A DNA stretch of 46,248 nt from an uncultured Roseburia sp. GTDB lineage: Bacteria > Bacillota > Clostridia > Lachnospirales > Lachnospiraceae. The stretch spans positions 1 through 46,248 of the forward strand of contig CAJTYI010000013.1 in NCBI GenBank assembly GCA_910584215.1, in the 5' to 3' direction. The notes beneath the pieces are model-generated. The model ran no database searches. It was given only the letters and a program-made list of their open reading frames with translations, and had not been told where the DNA came from. The translations under genes were made by a program, and so were the position numbers. This document shows, in pieces, positions 33,731 to 42,111 of the stretch; within the stretch, counting starts at the first letter, position 1, and each line of letters opens with the position of its first letter.

Positions 33731-35644
33731 ATGGGAATCATGATGCAGATTTCGGATTTATTGGGGCAGTACAGCAGAAATGTTGCCAACGGTACGGAAG
33801 AATTAAAGGGTGCGCAGAGTGTGCAAAAATTAGTCTCCACGTTAAAAGAGTTGTCGGCCGGCAGTATATTCGAGGGGACTGTGGCAAGCATCCGAAACGG
33901 AAAAGCGGTGCTCTCACTCGGCAACGGGCAGACGATCCTTGCGCGCCTGGATGGGAAGGCGGAGGTGCAGCAGGGAATCTCCATGTTCTTTCAGGTAAAA
34001 TCCAACGACGGCAATACGCTTGCAATCCGGCCCTATACCGGGATGGGCAACGTCAAGAATCCAATTCTTCTCAACGCCCTGACGACGGCGGGGATTCCGG
34101 TGAACAATAAGACTATGGAATTGGTAGAGTCCATGATGAAAGAGCAAATGCCGGTCGGTAAGAATAGTCTTCTTGATATGGCAAGGCTGCTCTCAGCCCA
34201 TCCGGGCGTAGAGCCCGCGACGATCGTTAAAATGGTCAAATATGGGATTCCGGTGAATGGGGAGATGGCGGCACAGTTTGAAAATTATGCCATGGACAGA
34301 CATGCGATTTTAAAGGAAATGGACAGCGCCATCGGCCAGATTGTGTCTTCGCTCGGCGGAGGCGAACTCTCGGCGGAAGAATCGTTTTCTCTCTATGGGA
34401 AAATAGTCGATATTTTACAGGGGAACGGGGATACTTATGCGTTACCTGGGCATGGAACCCAGGAAAACGGCGCGCTTTTGGAAAATGCCGCGAACGGTTT
34501 GCAGGAAAATGCGGCTTTGCATAACCAAGAATCCATGCTGCTGCGGGACGCAGCGGCCTCGGATGTGATGAAGTTTACGTTTGGGCAGATCAGTGAGGAG
34601 GAGGCGGCGGCACAGGAAACGGAGCAGAAAATGATGCAGCAGGATTCCAAGGAGGCAGAGCTGCCGGCGCAGATGAGAGGGGCAGCGGCGGCAAGCGAAA
34701 AAGCTGTGACGTTGGGGCAGGTGTTTGGCGAAGCACAGCTTGCGCGTTTGTCAAGGCTGCTAGAGGGCGTTCCCGTGCTGGCGGGAAACGATAAGCTGTT
34801 TCCGGCGGCACAGGAAGAGTTCTTTATCAACACACTAGAAGAAGAAATGCCGGCGGAGGCGAATCTGAAGGAGGCGGAGGCAGCCGCGGCCGCCGAGGCC
34901 CGGCCGCAGGAGAATGTGCTTGACCAGGAGATGTCGGTGCAGAAGTTTTTGGGCACGATCAAACAGATTTATGAAGAGAACAGCCAGTACGGTTTCAGCG
35001 GTATCAAGAAGCTCTTTTCGTCGAAAGAGTTTCAGGCTGCGCTAAGAAGCGCTTTTGAGGAGCAGTGGACGATAAAGCCCCAGGAGCTCAAACAGGAGAA
35101 TAAAATCAGCCAGCTCTACGAAAAATTGACCAGACAGATGGCGCAGGTGGAGAATGTTATGAAAGCTGCCGGGATGATGTCTGAGACGTTTACGCAGACC
35201 GCAAACGATATCCGCGGCAACATTGATTTTATGAACCAAATTAATCAGGTTTACGCTTATGTACAACTGCCGCTTAAGATGGCCGGACAAAACGCCAACG
35301 GCGAACTCTACGTCTACACCAACAAAAAGTTGCTGCGCGATAAGAACGCGGAGGTGTCGGCTTTTTTGCATTTGGATTTGGAACATCTTGGAAGTACGGA
35401 TGTCTCTGTAAAGATGCTGCATAAAGATGTACAGACGAAATTTTATCTGGCGGACGACGCGGCATTTCACCTGGTGGAAAAGCATATACCGGTTTTGGAG
35501 CGGCGTCTGAAGAATAAGGGATACCATTGTACCATCACACTGTCAAACGAGGAGAAAAAAGTCAATCTTGTGGAAGATTTTCTCACGCGGGAGAAGCCGT
35601 CCGCCGGGGCAGTACACCGGTATTCCTTTGATGTGAAAGCATGA
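33731..35644 (+). CDS. FliK-like (flagellar hook-length control family) protein, YlqG-like
   Basis: 637 residues, no signal peptide. The N-terminal 110 residues are a beta-rich region (EGTVASIRNGKAVLSL). A long alanine/glutamate-rich, low-complexity middle (about 240-400) follows. The C-terminal 150 residues resemble the hook-length control domain: VYAYVQLPLKMAGQNANGEL, LHLDLEHLGSTDVSV, then MLHKDVQTKFYLADD. Long disordered centre plus folded C-domain is the FliK plan. It occupies the position of ylqG in the Bacillus rplS-ylqF-rnhB-ylqG-ylqH cluster. A true hook ruler or a paralogue are both possible; the main flagellar operon is not here. ATG 33731 is chosen; ATGs at 33740 and 33743 are alternatives. 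Confidence 0.8.
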   Translation: MGIMMQISDLLGQYSRNVANGTEELKGAQSVQKLVSTLKELSAGSIFEGTVASIRNGKAVLSLGNGQTILARLDGKAEVQQGISMFFQVKSNDGNTLAIRPYTGMGNVKNPILLNALTTAGIPVNNKTMELVESMMKEQMPVGKNSLLDMARLLSAHPGVEPATIVKMVKYGIPVNGEMAAQFENYAMDRHAILKEMDSAIGQIVSSLGGGELSAEESFSLYGKIVDILQGNGDTYALPGHGTQENGALLENAANGLQENAALHNQESMLLRDAAASDVMKFTFGQISEEEAAAQETEQKMMQQDSKEAELPAQMRGAAAASEKAVTLGQVFGEAQLARLSRLLEGVPVLAGNDKLFPAAQEEFFINTLEEEMPAEANLKEAEAAAAAEARPQENVLDQEMSVQKFLGTIKQIYEENSQYGFSGIKKLFSSKEFQAALRSAFEEQWTIKPQELKQENKISQLYEKLTRQMAQVENVMKAAGMMSETFTQTANDIRGNIDFMNQINQVYAYVQLPLKMAGQNANGELYVYTNKKLLRDKNAEVSAFLHLDLEHLGSTDVSVKMLHKDVQTKFYLADDAAFHLVEKHIPVLERRLKNKGYHCTITLSNEEKKVNLVEDFLTREKPSAGAVHRYSFDVKA

Positions 35645-35669
35645 GTGTCAGCAGAAATGGGGATTATTT

Positions 35670-35984
35670 ATGGAGCAGCGAAACGGAAAGGATCAAGGAA
35701 TCAACAAAGAAAAGACGGCAGTTGCCATCGCCTATGAGCCGGGGGATCGGGCGCCAAAGATTCTCGCCACCGGCAAAGGTGTTGTCGCGGAACGAATCAT
35801 AGAGAAAGCGAAAGAAAACGATGTTCCGTTTTACAAAGACAATAAACTGGCGGAAACGCTCTCGAAGCTGGAGATCGGAGACTCGATTCCGCCGGAACTC
35901 TATGAAGTTGTGGCGGAAATTCTTGTGTTCGTGGATGATATGAACCGCATGAAAGGCAAGCTAGAGCAGTCGGGACTGTTGTAA
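35670..35984 (+). CDS. FlhB/EscU C-terminal-domain-like protein (YlqH)
   Basis: A free-standing 104-residue protein matching the cytoplasmic domain of the type III export switch FlhB/EscU: VAIAYEPGDRAPKILATGKG, VPFYKDNKLAETLSKLEIGD and IPPELYEVVAEIL. It lacks the membrane half of FlhB and also the NPTH autocleavage motif, so it cannot switch substrate specificity by self-cleavage as FlhB does. It pairs with the FliK-like gene just upstream (25 bases), as FliK and FlhB interact in flagellar export. The ribosome binding site is weak (GGGG, seven bases from ATG). Confidence 0.9.
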   Translation: MEQRNGKDQGINKEKTAVAIAYEPGDRAPKILATGKGVVAERIIEKAKENDVPFYKDNKLAETLSKLEIGDSIPPELYEVVAEILVFVDDMNRMKGKLEQSGLL

Positions 35985-36029
35985 TTGATGTTTGCCGATG
36001 GCGGCTGCGGCGGAAGGATGGGGAAGCGT

Positions 36030-36383
36030 ATGAACAAGCGACAGGTGGGCGCACATTACGAACAGGCTGCGGCGCGGTACTTAGAGCAGCAGGGGTATCG
36101 CATCATAGAGTCAAATTTCCGCTGCCGGTACGGAGAGATCGATCTCGTGGCGAGAGAGGGGGCGTATCTGGTGTTTGTGGAAGTAAAGTACAGAAAAGAT
36201 ACCGGCGCCGGAGAGCCGCTTGAGGCTGTGGATTACCGCAAACAGCGCCAGATTTCAAGGACAGCGTTCTTTTATCTGCTGTGCCGCGGATACGGGGAGG
36301 ATACGCCCTGCCGCTTTGACGTGGCGGCGATATTGGGGGAGGAGATGCGGGTCATAAAAAATGCGTTTGATTATGTCCCGTAA
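36030..36383 (+). CDS. yraN: YraN family (UPF0102) nuclease-fold protein
   Basis: A cytoplasmic protein of 117 residues with the restriction-endonuclease-like fold of the UPF0102 family; cellular role not established. The PD-(D/E)xK-type residues are visible: Asp38 in YGEIDLV and Glu51, Lys53 in VFVEVKYR. I chose the ATG at 36030 (MNKRQVGAHYE), the usual beginning of the family, with GGGG six bases upstream; ATG 36018 and earlier TTG/ATG codons are possible. It usually sits beside rnhB, as here. Confidence 0.93.
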   Translation: MNKRQVGAHYEQAAARYLEQQGYRIIESNFRCRYGEIDLVAREGAYLVFVEVKYRKDTGAGEPLEAVDYRKQRQISRTAFFYLLCRGYGEDTPCRFDVAAILGEEMRVIKNAFDYVP

Positions 36384-36445
36384 AGCTATATGGCGGTGTA
36401 TACAGGAAAATGTACCTGACATTATCGGTTTGAACAGGAGGCTAC

Positions 36446-37303
36446 ATGCAGCATTTCCAGGGAAAAGTAAACGAAGTATTAAAACAGACCGTTTATCCGC
36501 AGGCGGACGGCAGCGGTCTTACACTGTTATCCTATCCGCTGCTTGACGAAACGAATATCGTCAAACACTGTTTTACCACAAAGCTTGGCGGTGTCAGCGA
36601 GGGGGAGTTCGCCACGATGAATCTCAGTTTTACGAGAGGGGACAGAGAGGAAGCGGTGAGAGAAAATTATGACCGAATCGCGCGGGCTATGGGAGTGGAG
36701 CCGGAAAACTTTGTATTTTCCGACCAGACGCACACGACGAATGTACGTCTGGTGAAGAGGGAGGATGCGGGCAAAGGATTTGTGCGGCCAAGGGATTATA
36801 CGGATGTGGACGGACTGATCACCGATGAGCCGGGACTTACGCTTGTCACTTTTTATGCGGATTGCGTGCCGCTTTATTTTGTCGATCCGGTGCACCGCGC
36901 GATCGGGCTTGCCCACTCCGGCTGGCGCGGCACGGCGGCGCGCATGGGCGCTGTGACCGTGGCGGCGATGGGCAGGGCGTTTGGCACGAAACCGGAGGAT
37001 TTAATCTGTGCGATCGGGCCTTCCATCTGTGGGAATTGTTACGAGGTTGGAGAGGAAGTGGCGAAAGAGTTTCTAAACGTTTTTGCCGGATGTGAGCGCG
37101 AATTGCTCACAGAAAAGCCAAATCATAAATATCTGCTCGATCTGTGGCGGGCCAACGAGCGCGTCTTATGGGAGGCCGGAGTACGGCGCGATCATCTTGC
37201 GGTGGGGCGTCTATGTACCTGCTGCAATGCAAAAATGCTGTTTTCGCACCGGGCAACCGGCGGAAAACGCGGAAACCTTGGGGCTTTTTTGTGCCTCAGA
37301 TAG
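36446..37303 (+). CDS. pgeF: Peptidoglycan editing factor / multicopper polyphenol oxidase-like protein (YfiH/YlmD)
   Basis: A cytoplasmic protein of 285 residues of the laccase-domain (DUF152) family. Members cleave purine nucleosides using phosphate and, in Escherichia coli, prevent misbuilt peptidoglycan precursors. The metal-site residues are conserved: His96 (QTHTTNV), Cys140 (YADCVPLYF) and His157 (AHSGWRGT). A C-terminal CTCC cluster is also typical. AGGAGG four bases before the ATG fixes the start. It follows yraN by 62 bases and probably ends the rplS cluster. Confidence 0.94.
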   Translation: MQHFQGKVNEVLKQTVYPQADGSGLTLLSYPLLDETNIVKHCFTTKLGGVSEGEFATMNLSFTRGDREEAVRENYDRIARAMGVEPENFVFSDQTHTTNVRLVKREDAGKGFVRPRDYTDVDGLITDEPGLTLVTFYADCVPLYFVDPVHRAIGLAHSGWRGTAARMGAVTVAAMGRAFGTKPEDLICAIGPSICGNCYEVGEEVAKEFLNVFAGCERELLTEKPNHKYLLDLWRANERVLWEAGVRRDHLAVGRLCTCCNAKMLFSHRATGGKRGNLGAFLCLR

Positions 37304-37401
37304 TGTGAGATTGACTTGTAAATTGAATTGCATCATTGGTGGGACCGGGAAGTAAAAGCACATCTTAATAAATTCTTTAACATTTCCTAATGATATCTGT
37401 C

Positions 37402-37430
37402 TTGTTTCTATCCCAGAGGAGTGCTATACT
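37402..37430 (+). promoter_or_regulatory. Promoter of the gntR-ABC transporter operon
   Basis: TTGTTT (37402-37407), a 17-base spacer and TATACT (37425-37430) with an extended -10 TG. The operator-like repeats begin five bases downstream, at the expected transcription start. Confidence 0.75.
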
Positions 37431-37434
37431 GACC

Positions 37435-37462
37435 GTACTAAGACAGTTAGTACAGTTAGTAC
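37435..37462 (+). promoter_or_regulatory. Probable operator of the GntR-type repressor
   Basis: GTACTAA (37435-37441) and TTAGTAC (37447-37453) form a perfect inverted repeat with a five-base centre, and a second TTAGTAC follows at 37456-37462. Overlapping the transcription start, this is the standard place for autorepression by a YtrA-type regulator, whose gene comes next. Confidence 0.75.
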
Positions 37463-37493
37463 AGCACATGATTAAGATGGGAGGTTTTCCGAT

Positions 37494-37895
37494 TTGATTC
37501 AGTTAAATTACCGGGACGCAAAGCCTATTTATGAACAGATTCAGGATGGGCTGCGAAAACTGATCGTGACGGATTCGCTGGCGGCCAATGACAAGCTGCC
37601 CTCGGTGCGGGAGATGGCTGCGAGCCTGGCGATCAATCCGAACACGATTCAACGGGCATACCGCGATCTGGAGAGTGAGGGTTACATTTACACCATTGCG
37701 GGAAAGGGCTCTTTTGTGGCGGGACAAAAGGAAGTGGACAATGCCAGGGAACATAGCCTGTTTTCCACCTTTGATGCCACGGTAGCGGAACTACTGTATC
37801 TTTCCGTACCGAAAAGAGATCTGGTTGAGCGGATAGAAAGAATAGAAAGGGGCGAAGAAATTGATACAGGTAAAGCAGGTAAAGAAGAATTTTAG
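37494..37895 (+). CDS. GntR family (YtrA-type) transcriptional regulator
   Basis: 133 residues. An N-terminal winged helix (about 10-75, with KLPSVREMAASLAINPNTIQRAY) is the GntR DNA-binding domain. The C-terminal part is only about 55 residues, the short dimerisation tail of YtrA-type members rather than a large effector domain. These typically repress an adjacent ABC transporter operon. The start is TTG at 37494 with GGGAGG nine bases upstream. It overlaps the ATPase gene by 35 bases, indicating translational coupling. The inverted repeat at the promoter is its probable binding site. Confidence 0.94.
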   Translation: MIQLNYRDAKPIYEQIQDGLRKLIVTDSLAANDKLPSVREMAASLAINPNTIQRAYRDLESEGYIYTIAGKGSFVAGQKEVDNAREHSLFSTFDATVAELLYLSVPKRDLVERIERIERGEEIDTGKAGKEEF

Positions 37896-38760
37896 TGGAT
37901 TTTTGGCGTTGGACGGTGTGGATATGCACGTCAAAAAAGGGGCTATCTACGGTTTGGTGGGACCAAACGGCGCGGGAAAGTCCACCATCATCCGTCATAT
38001 TACCGGAGTTTACCGCCCGGATGAAGGGGAGATTCTTGTCGATGGGGAGCCGGTTTATGAAAATAAGGGCGCCAAAGCCAAGTTTGCTTATATCCCCGAT
38101 GATCTGTTTTATTTTTTGCAGGCGGATACGATGGAGATGAAGCGGTTTTATCAGGGGATATATACCAAATTTGACGAAAAACTGTTCTATCGTATGCAGG
38201 AATTTTTCCCGACCATCAATGTAAAGAGAAACATCAGACGGTTGTCAAAAGGGATGCAAAAACAGGTCGCGTTCTGGCTGGCTATCTGCTGCAAACCGGA
38301 GCTTTTGATTCTTGATGAACCGGTCGACGGTTTAGACCCTGTCATGCGCCGCCAGATCTGGAGTATTTTGATGTCTGAGGTGGCGGAGCATCAGATGACC
38401 GTGCTTGTTTCCTCCCACAATCTCAGAGAATTGGAGGATGTCTGTGACCATGTGGGGATAATGCATGGCGGTAAAGTGATGATTGAGCGGTCGCTCAGCG
38501 ATCTGCAGGGCAGTGTCTCAAAGATTCAGATTGCCTGCCCAAGCGGGGCGCCAAAGCTGCCGGACGATCTGGAAGTACTTCATATTTCAAACACCGGGCG
38601 CGTGTATACGCTGATTGTGAGGGGAGATGCGAAAGCGGCGCAGGAAGCCTTTATGGAGGAGAAACCGCTGATCGTGGATATCTTACCTCTGACTTTGGAA
38701 GAAATATTTATATATGAAATGGGAGGTGTGAACTATGAAGTCAAAGACATCCTTATTTAA
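37861..38760 (+). CDS. ABC transporter ATP-binding protein
   Basis: 299 residues, the cytoplasmic ATPase of an exporter-type ABC system. Walker A GPNGAGKST (34-42), signature LSKGM (128-132) and Walker B LLILDE with catalytic Glu153 are intact; SSHNLRELED carries the switch histidine. The start is TTG (37861) with AAAGGGG upstream. It overlaps the permease gene by 26 bases. YtrA-type operons often respond to cell-wall-active agents, but the substrate cannot be read from the sequence. Confidence 0.95.
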   Translation: MIQVKQVKKNFSGFLALDGVDMHVKKGAIYGLVGPNGAGKSTIIRHITGVYRPDEGEILVDGEPVYENKGAKAKFAYIPDDLFYFLQADTMEMKRFYQGIYTKFDEKLFYRMQEFFPTINVKRNIRRLSKGMQKQVAFWLAICCKPELLILDEPVDGLDPVMRRQIWSILMSEVAEHQMTVLVSSHNLRELEDVCDHVGIMHGGKVMIERSLSDLQGSVSKIQIACPSGAPKLPDDLEVLHISNTGRVYTLIVRGDAKAAQEAFMEEKPLIVDILPLTLEEIFIYEMGGVNYEVKDILI

Positions 38761-40606
38761 CCGAACCATATTCAAAAAAAATATCACCCATTACTGGCCG
38801 GCGTGGGCGCTGTATCTTGTTTATCTGTTTTTGGCAATGCCCTATTTTATGTGGATCATGCTTCAGGATTATGACTACTACAATGAAGTGGACATGGTGG
38901 AGCGGGGCTTGTACGCGATCAACGGTGTGGTGAGGGCAGGGATGATGGTGCCTGTGATTTTTATCGTGTCCACCATTATGGCGATGCTTGTTTTTTCTTA
39001 TCTCTACACAGCGAGAAATGCCAATATGATTCATGCGCTGCCGGTGACGAGAAGAGAGCTTTTTATCACGAATTATCTGTCCGGGCTCGCATTTTTGTTG
39101 ATTCCACAGATTTTGACATTTATTGTCACCGCGCTCGTGGCGCTTGTCAATAATGTGACCTGTATTCAGTACGCATTTTATGGAATGCTCTGTGCAGCGG
39201 GCATGACGGTCTTTTTTTACTCTATGGCGGTTTTTGTAGCGATGTTTACCGGACAGGTGCTGGCGGTGGGGGCGTATTCACTGATTATGAACCTGCTCTA
39301 TGTGGGCTGTGTCAACCTCGTGGGGATGTTCCAGACGATGGTCAGTTACGGCGCAAGCGGAGACATCTCAATCGGCAAATCAGCGGTGCTTTCCCCGCTG
39401 TATTATCTTTTTACCCACACGAGTGTCAACGCCGCATACGGGATGACAGGAAAACTGGAGAGTATTGAGATTATAGGCTCTGCAACGATTTTTGGCTATA
39501 CGCTCGTCGGCATCGCACTGATGGTTGCGGCCTATATACTTTACCAGAGGCGTCACATTGAGACGGCGGGCGATTTAGTCAGCATAGGTATCATCAAGCC
39601 GATTTTCCGCTGGGGCGTGGCAATCTGCGGCGGGTTTACGATGGCGATGCTGTTTGCCAGCGCTACCAACCAATACAAAATCAATAAAATCTATAGTCTG
39701 ATTATCATTGGCGTGCTGGCGTTCGGTATCCTCTCGTTTTTTTTGGCGGAGATGCTTTTGGAGAAAAACTTCCGCGTATTTAAGAAAAATCGTCTGATCG
39801 AATGTGGCGTGATGAGTGCATTGTCCGTTTTGGTGGTGGTACTGTTTCGGTTCGATGCGTTCGGCATAGAGCGGTATCAGCCGAAGCCGGATGAGATTCA
39901 AAAAGCTTTTGTCTATATGGATTATGTGATCGAGGTCGACGATGAGGATGTAGAGACGGTGCTCGAGCTGCAAAAGGAGATTATCAAGAATAAAAATGAG
40001 TATCTCGATCTGGCGGCAAGCACCAATACCGGTTATTATTATACGACATTCCGCTATTATCTGAAGGATGGTTCGTGCTATACCAGGCGCTATCCGGTGC
40101 CGACGACGGATGAATACCTTAGCAGAGAGGATTCCGCAGCGGTATGGCTGCTTGATTATGAGAAAGAGCCTGAGCGGCTGGCGCGCAGTATCCTGGGCAC
40201 GAATTACAGAGAAAATATATATTTTTCTGCCAGCATCAACGTTCATGATGAGGAGGACACCTATCACACGGAAACGTTTGGCGCGGATAACGCGGAGAGG
40301 ATTGCAAAGGCACTGCTTTTGGATATTGAAGAGGGAAACATGGATGATGTGTATCGATACGCGGTTCAGCGTGATACCTACGAGGAATACAGCGGCATTG
40401 AGCTTAATTATGTCAACTCGAACGGTAATCCGAGCGTATGGTCTTATTACTATGACTATTTTGCGCTTGTGGGCGACCAGGCCGCGGGGAAGAGTGCCCG
40501 TGAAAAAGCCGAAAATAACAATGTCTATTTTCACCTGACGCCGCAGTGCAGCAATCTTCTAAAAGTATTGGAGGATTTAGGTATCACAAGAGATATGCTC
40601 AAGTAA
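38735..40606 (+). CDS. ABC-2 type permease with large C-terminal soluble domain (DUF6449-like)
   Basis: 623 residues. The first 375 contain about eight or nine membrane helices. Between early helices lies ARNANMIHALPVTRRELFITNYLSG, a segment typical of ABC-2 permeases. The remaining 245 residues are hydrophilic and lie on one side of the membrane, resembling the DUF6449 domain of permeases in GntR-ABC operons. It is the membrane partner of the ATPase just upstream. The ATG at 38735 lies within the ATPase gene. Export or a sensing/defence role is inferred from the operon type only. Confidence 0.9.
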   Translation: MKSKTSLFNRTIFKKNITHYWPAWALYLVYLFLAMPYFMWIMLQDYDYYNEVDMVERGLYAINGVVRAGMMVPVIFIVSTIMAMLVFSYLYTARNANMIHALPVTRRELFITNYLSGLAFLLIPQILTFIVTALVALVNNVTCIQYAFYGMLCAAGMTVFFYSMAVFVAMFTGQVLAVGAYSLIMNLLYVGCVNLVGMFQTMVSYGASGDISIGKSAVLSPLYYLFTHTSVNAAYGMTGKLESIEIIGSATIFGYTLVGIALMVAAYILYQRRHIETAGDLVSIGIIKPIFRWGVAICGGFTMAMLFASATNQYKINKIYSLIIIGVLAFGILSFFLAEMLLEKNFRVFKKNRLIECGVMSALSVLVVVLFRFDAFGIERYQPKPDEIQKAFVYMDYVIEVDDEDVETVLELQKEIIKNKNEYLDLAASTNTGYYYTTFRYYLKDGSCYTRRYPVPTTDEYLSREDSAAVWLLDYEKEPERLARSILGTNYRENIYFSASINVHDEEDTYHTETFGADNAERIAKALLLDIEEGNMDDVYRYAVQRDTYEEYSGIELNYVNSNGNPSVWSYYYDYFALVGDQAAGKSAREKAENNNVYFHLTPQCSNLLKVLEDLGITRDMLK

Positions 40607-40621
40607 AAGGTATAAAGAAGG

Positions 40622-40657
40622 AAAAAAGCAGGAATTGGTTGTGATTCCTGCTTTTTT
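40622..40657. terminator. Intrinsic terminator of the gntR-ABC operon
   Basis: A perfect 14-bp stem (40622-40635 with 40644-40657) and an eight-base loop, starting with six A and ending with six T. It lies 16 bases after the permease stop and could work in both directions. Confidence 0.93.
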
Positions 40658-40719
40658 AGTGTAAACTGATACTATCAGAAAACGGATTGCGTGCGAACGC
40701 GCGAAAAGGGGCAGTGACT

Positions 40720-42108
40720 GTGGAATACAAAAAACATGTGATAGATCATATATTGCCGGGGAGCATTGCAGACGAGCTGGGGATCGTGCCGGGCGATCGT
40801 CTGGTTGCAGTTGGCGAGCGGCCGATTGAGGATGTGCTCGACTACCATTATCTGATTCACGAGGAATATCTGACGTTATTGATCGAAAAAGAAGACGGTG
40901 AGGAGTGGGAGTTTGAGATCGAAAAGGATTATGATGAAGATATCGGCATTGTGTTTTATAACGGGCTGATGGATGATTATAAATCCTGCACCAACCACTG
41001 CATTTTTTGCTTTATCGATCAGATGCCCAAAGGAATGCGCGAGACGCTCTATTTTAAGGACGACGATTCCCGCCTTTCTTTTTTGCAGGGCAATTATGTG
41101 ACTCTGACCAATATGAAAGAAAAAGACATAGAGCGCATTATTGCATACCGCCTAGGGCCGATCAATATATCCGTGCAGACGACAAATCCCGGTCTGCGCT
41201 GTGAAATGCTGCACAATCGCTTTGCTGGCGAAGCGCTCAAAAAGATCGACAGGCTCTATGAGGCAGGGATCGAGATGAACGGTCAGATTGTGCTCTGCAA
41301 GGGCGTCAATGACGGCGCAGAGCTGGAGCGTTCGATTGGCGATCTGACGAAATATCTGCCCTATATGGAGAGTGTGTCGATCGTCCCGGTCGGGCTGTCA
41401 AAGTTTCGGGAGGGATTGTATCCGCTTTCGCCTTTTACCGGGGAGGACGCAAAACAGGTCTTAAGTCTGGTGCACAGGTGGCAGGAGATCTGCATGGAGC
41501 GCCACGGCACACATTTTGTCCACGCCAGCGACGAGTGGTATCTGATGGCGGGGCGCAATCTGCCGGAGGAGGAGAACTATGACGGTTATATCCAGCTGGA
41601 AAACGGCGTCGGCATGATGCGTCTGCTGCTCGATGAATTCCACGAGGCTTTGACTGGTTTTACAGAGGAACCGGGGAGCGTGTTTATAGAGAGCGGAAAG
41701 TTGGGAAAGCAGGCCGGCAACGGTGCTGCGCCATATGAGAAAGCGCATGTGGTGTCTGTCGCTACCGGGCGTTTGGCCGCTCCCTTTATCCGACAGCTGG
41801 CGGCGGAGTGTATGCAACAATTTCCGGCTTATGAGATTCAGGTATTTGAGATTCGCAATGATTTTTTCGGGGAGAGTATTACGGTGTCCGGGCTTTTGAC
41901 CGGACAGGATATCGTCGCGCAGCTCAAAGGAGAGAGGCTGGGTGAGCGTCTCTTGCTTCCCTGCAATCTGCTGCGCAGCGGGGAGGAGGTATTTTTGGAC
42001 GATATGACGCTGGACGAGCTGAAAATGGCTTTACAAGTGGAGGTAGATATTGTAAAATCAAGCGGGCAGGATTTGCTTGCCTGTATGTTAGGGTTAGAAA
42101 TGAGGTAG
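40720..42108 (+). CDS. DUF512 protein with PDZ-like and radical-SAM-like domains
   Basis: 462 residues. An N-terminal PDZ-like segment (residues 1-70, HILPGSIADELGIVPGDRLVAV) precedes CTNHCIFC (Cys90, Cys94, Cys97), the CxxxCxxC cluster motif of radical SAM enzymes, and a C-terminal DUF512 domain. Function is not established; family members sit next to der in many Clostridia, as here (three bases apart). I prefer the GTG at 40720, with AAGGGG eight bases upstream; a TTG at 40687 would add 11 unsupported residues. Confidence 0.92.
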   Translation: MEYKKHVIDHILPGSIADELGIVPGDRLVAVGERPIEDVLDYHYLIHEEYLTLLIEKEDGEEWEFEIEKDYDEDIGIVFYNGLMDDYKSCTNHCIFCFIDQMPKGMRETLYFKDDDSRLSFLQGNYVTLTNMKEKDIERIIAYRLGPINISVQTTNPGLRCEMLHNRFAGEALKKIDRLYEAGIEMNGQIVLCKGVNDGAELERSIGDLTKYLPYMESVSIVPVGLSKFREGLYPLSPFTGEDAKQVLSLVHRWQEICMERHGTHFVHASDEWYLMAGRNLPEEENYDGYIQLENGVGMMRLLLDEFHEALTGFTEEPGSVFIESGKLGKQAGNGAAPYEKAHVVSVATGRLAAPFIRQLAAECMQQFPAYEIQVFEIRNDFFGESITVSGLLTGQDIVAQLKGERLGERLLLPCNLLRSGEEVFLDDMTLDELKMALQVEVDIVKSSGQDLLACMLGLEMR

Positions 42109-42111
42109 TTT

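Noticed and set aside
39575..40534. A 319-codon reverse-strand open frame
   Set aside because: It lies entirely within the ABC permease gene, which is supported by membrane helices and operon context.
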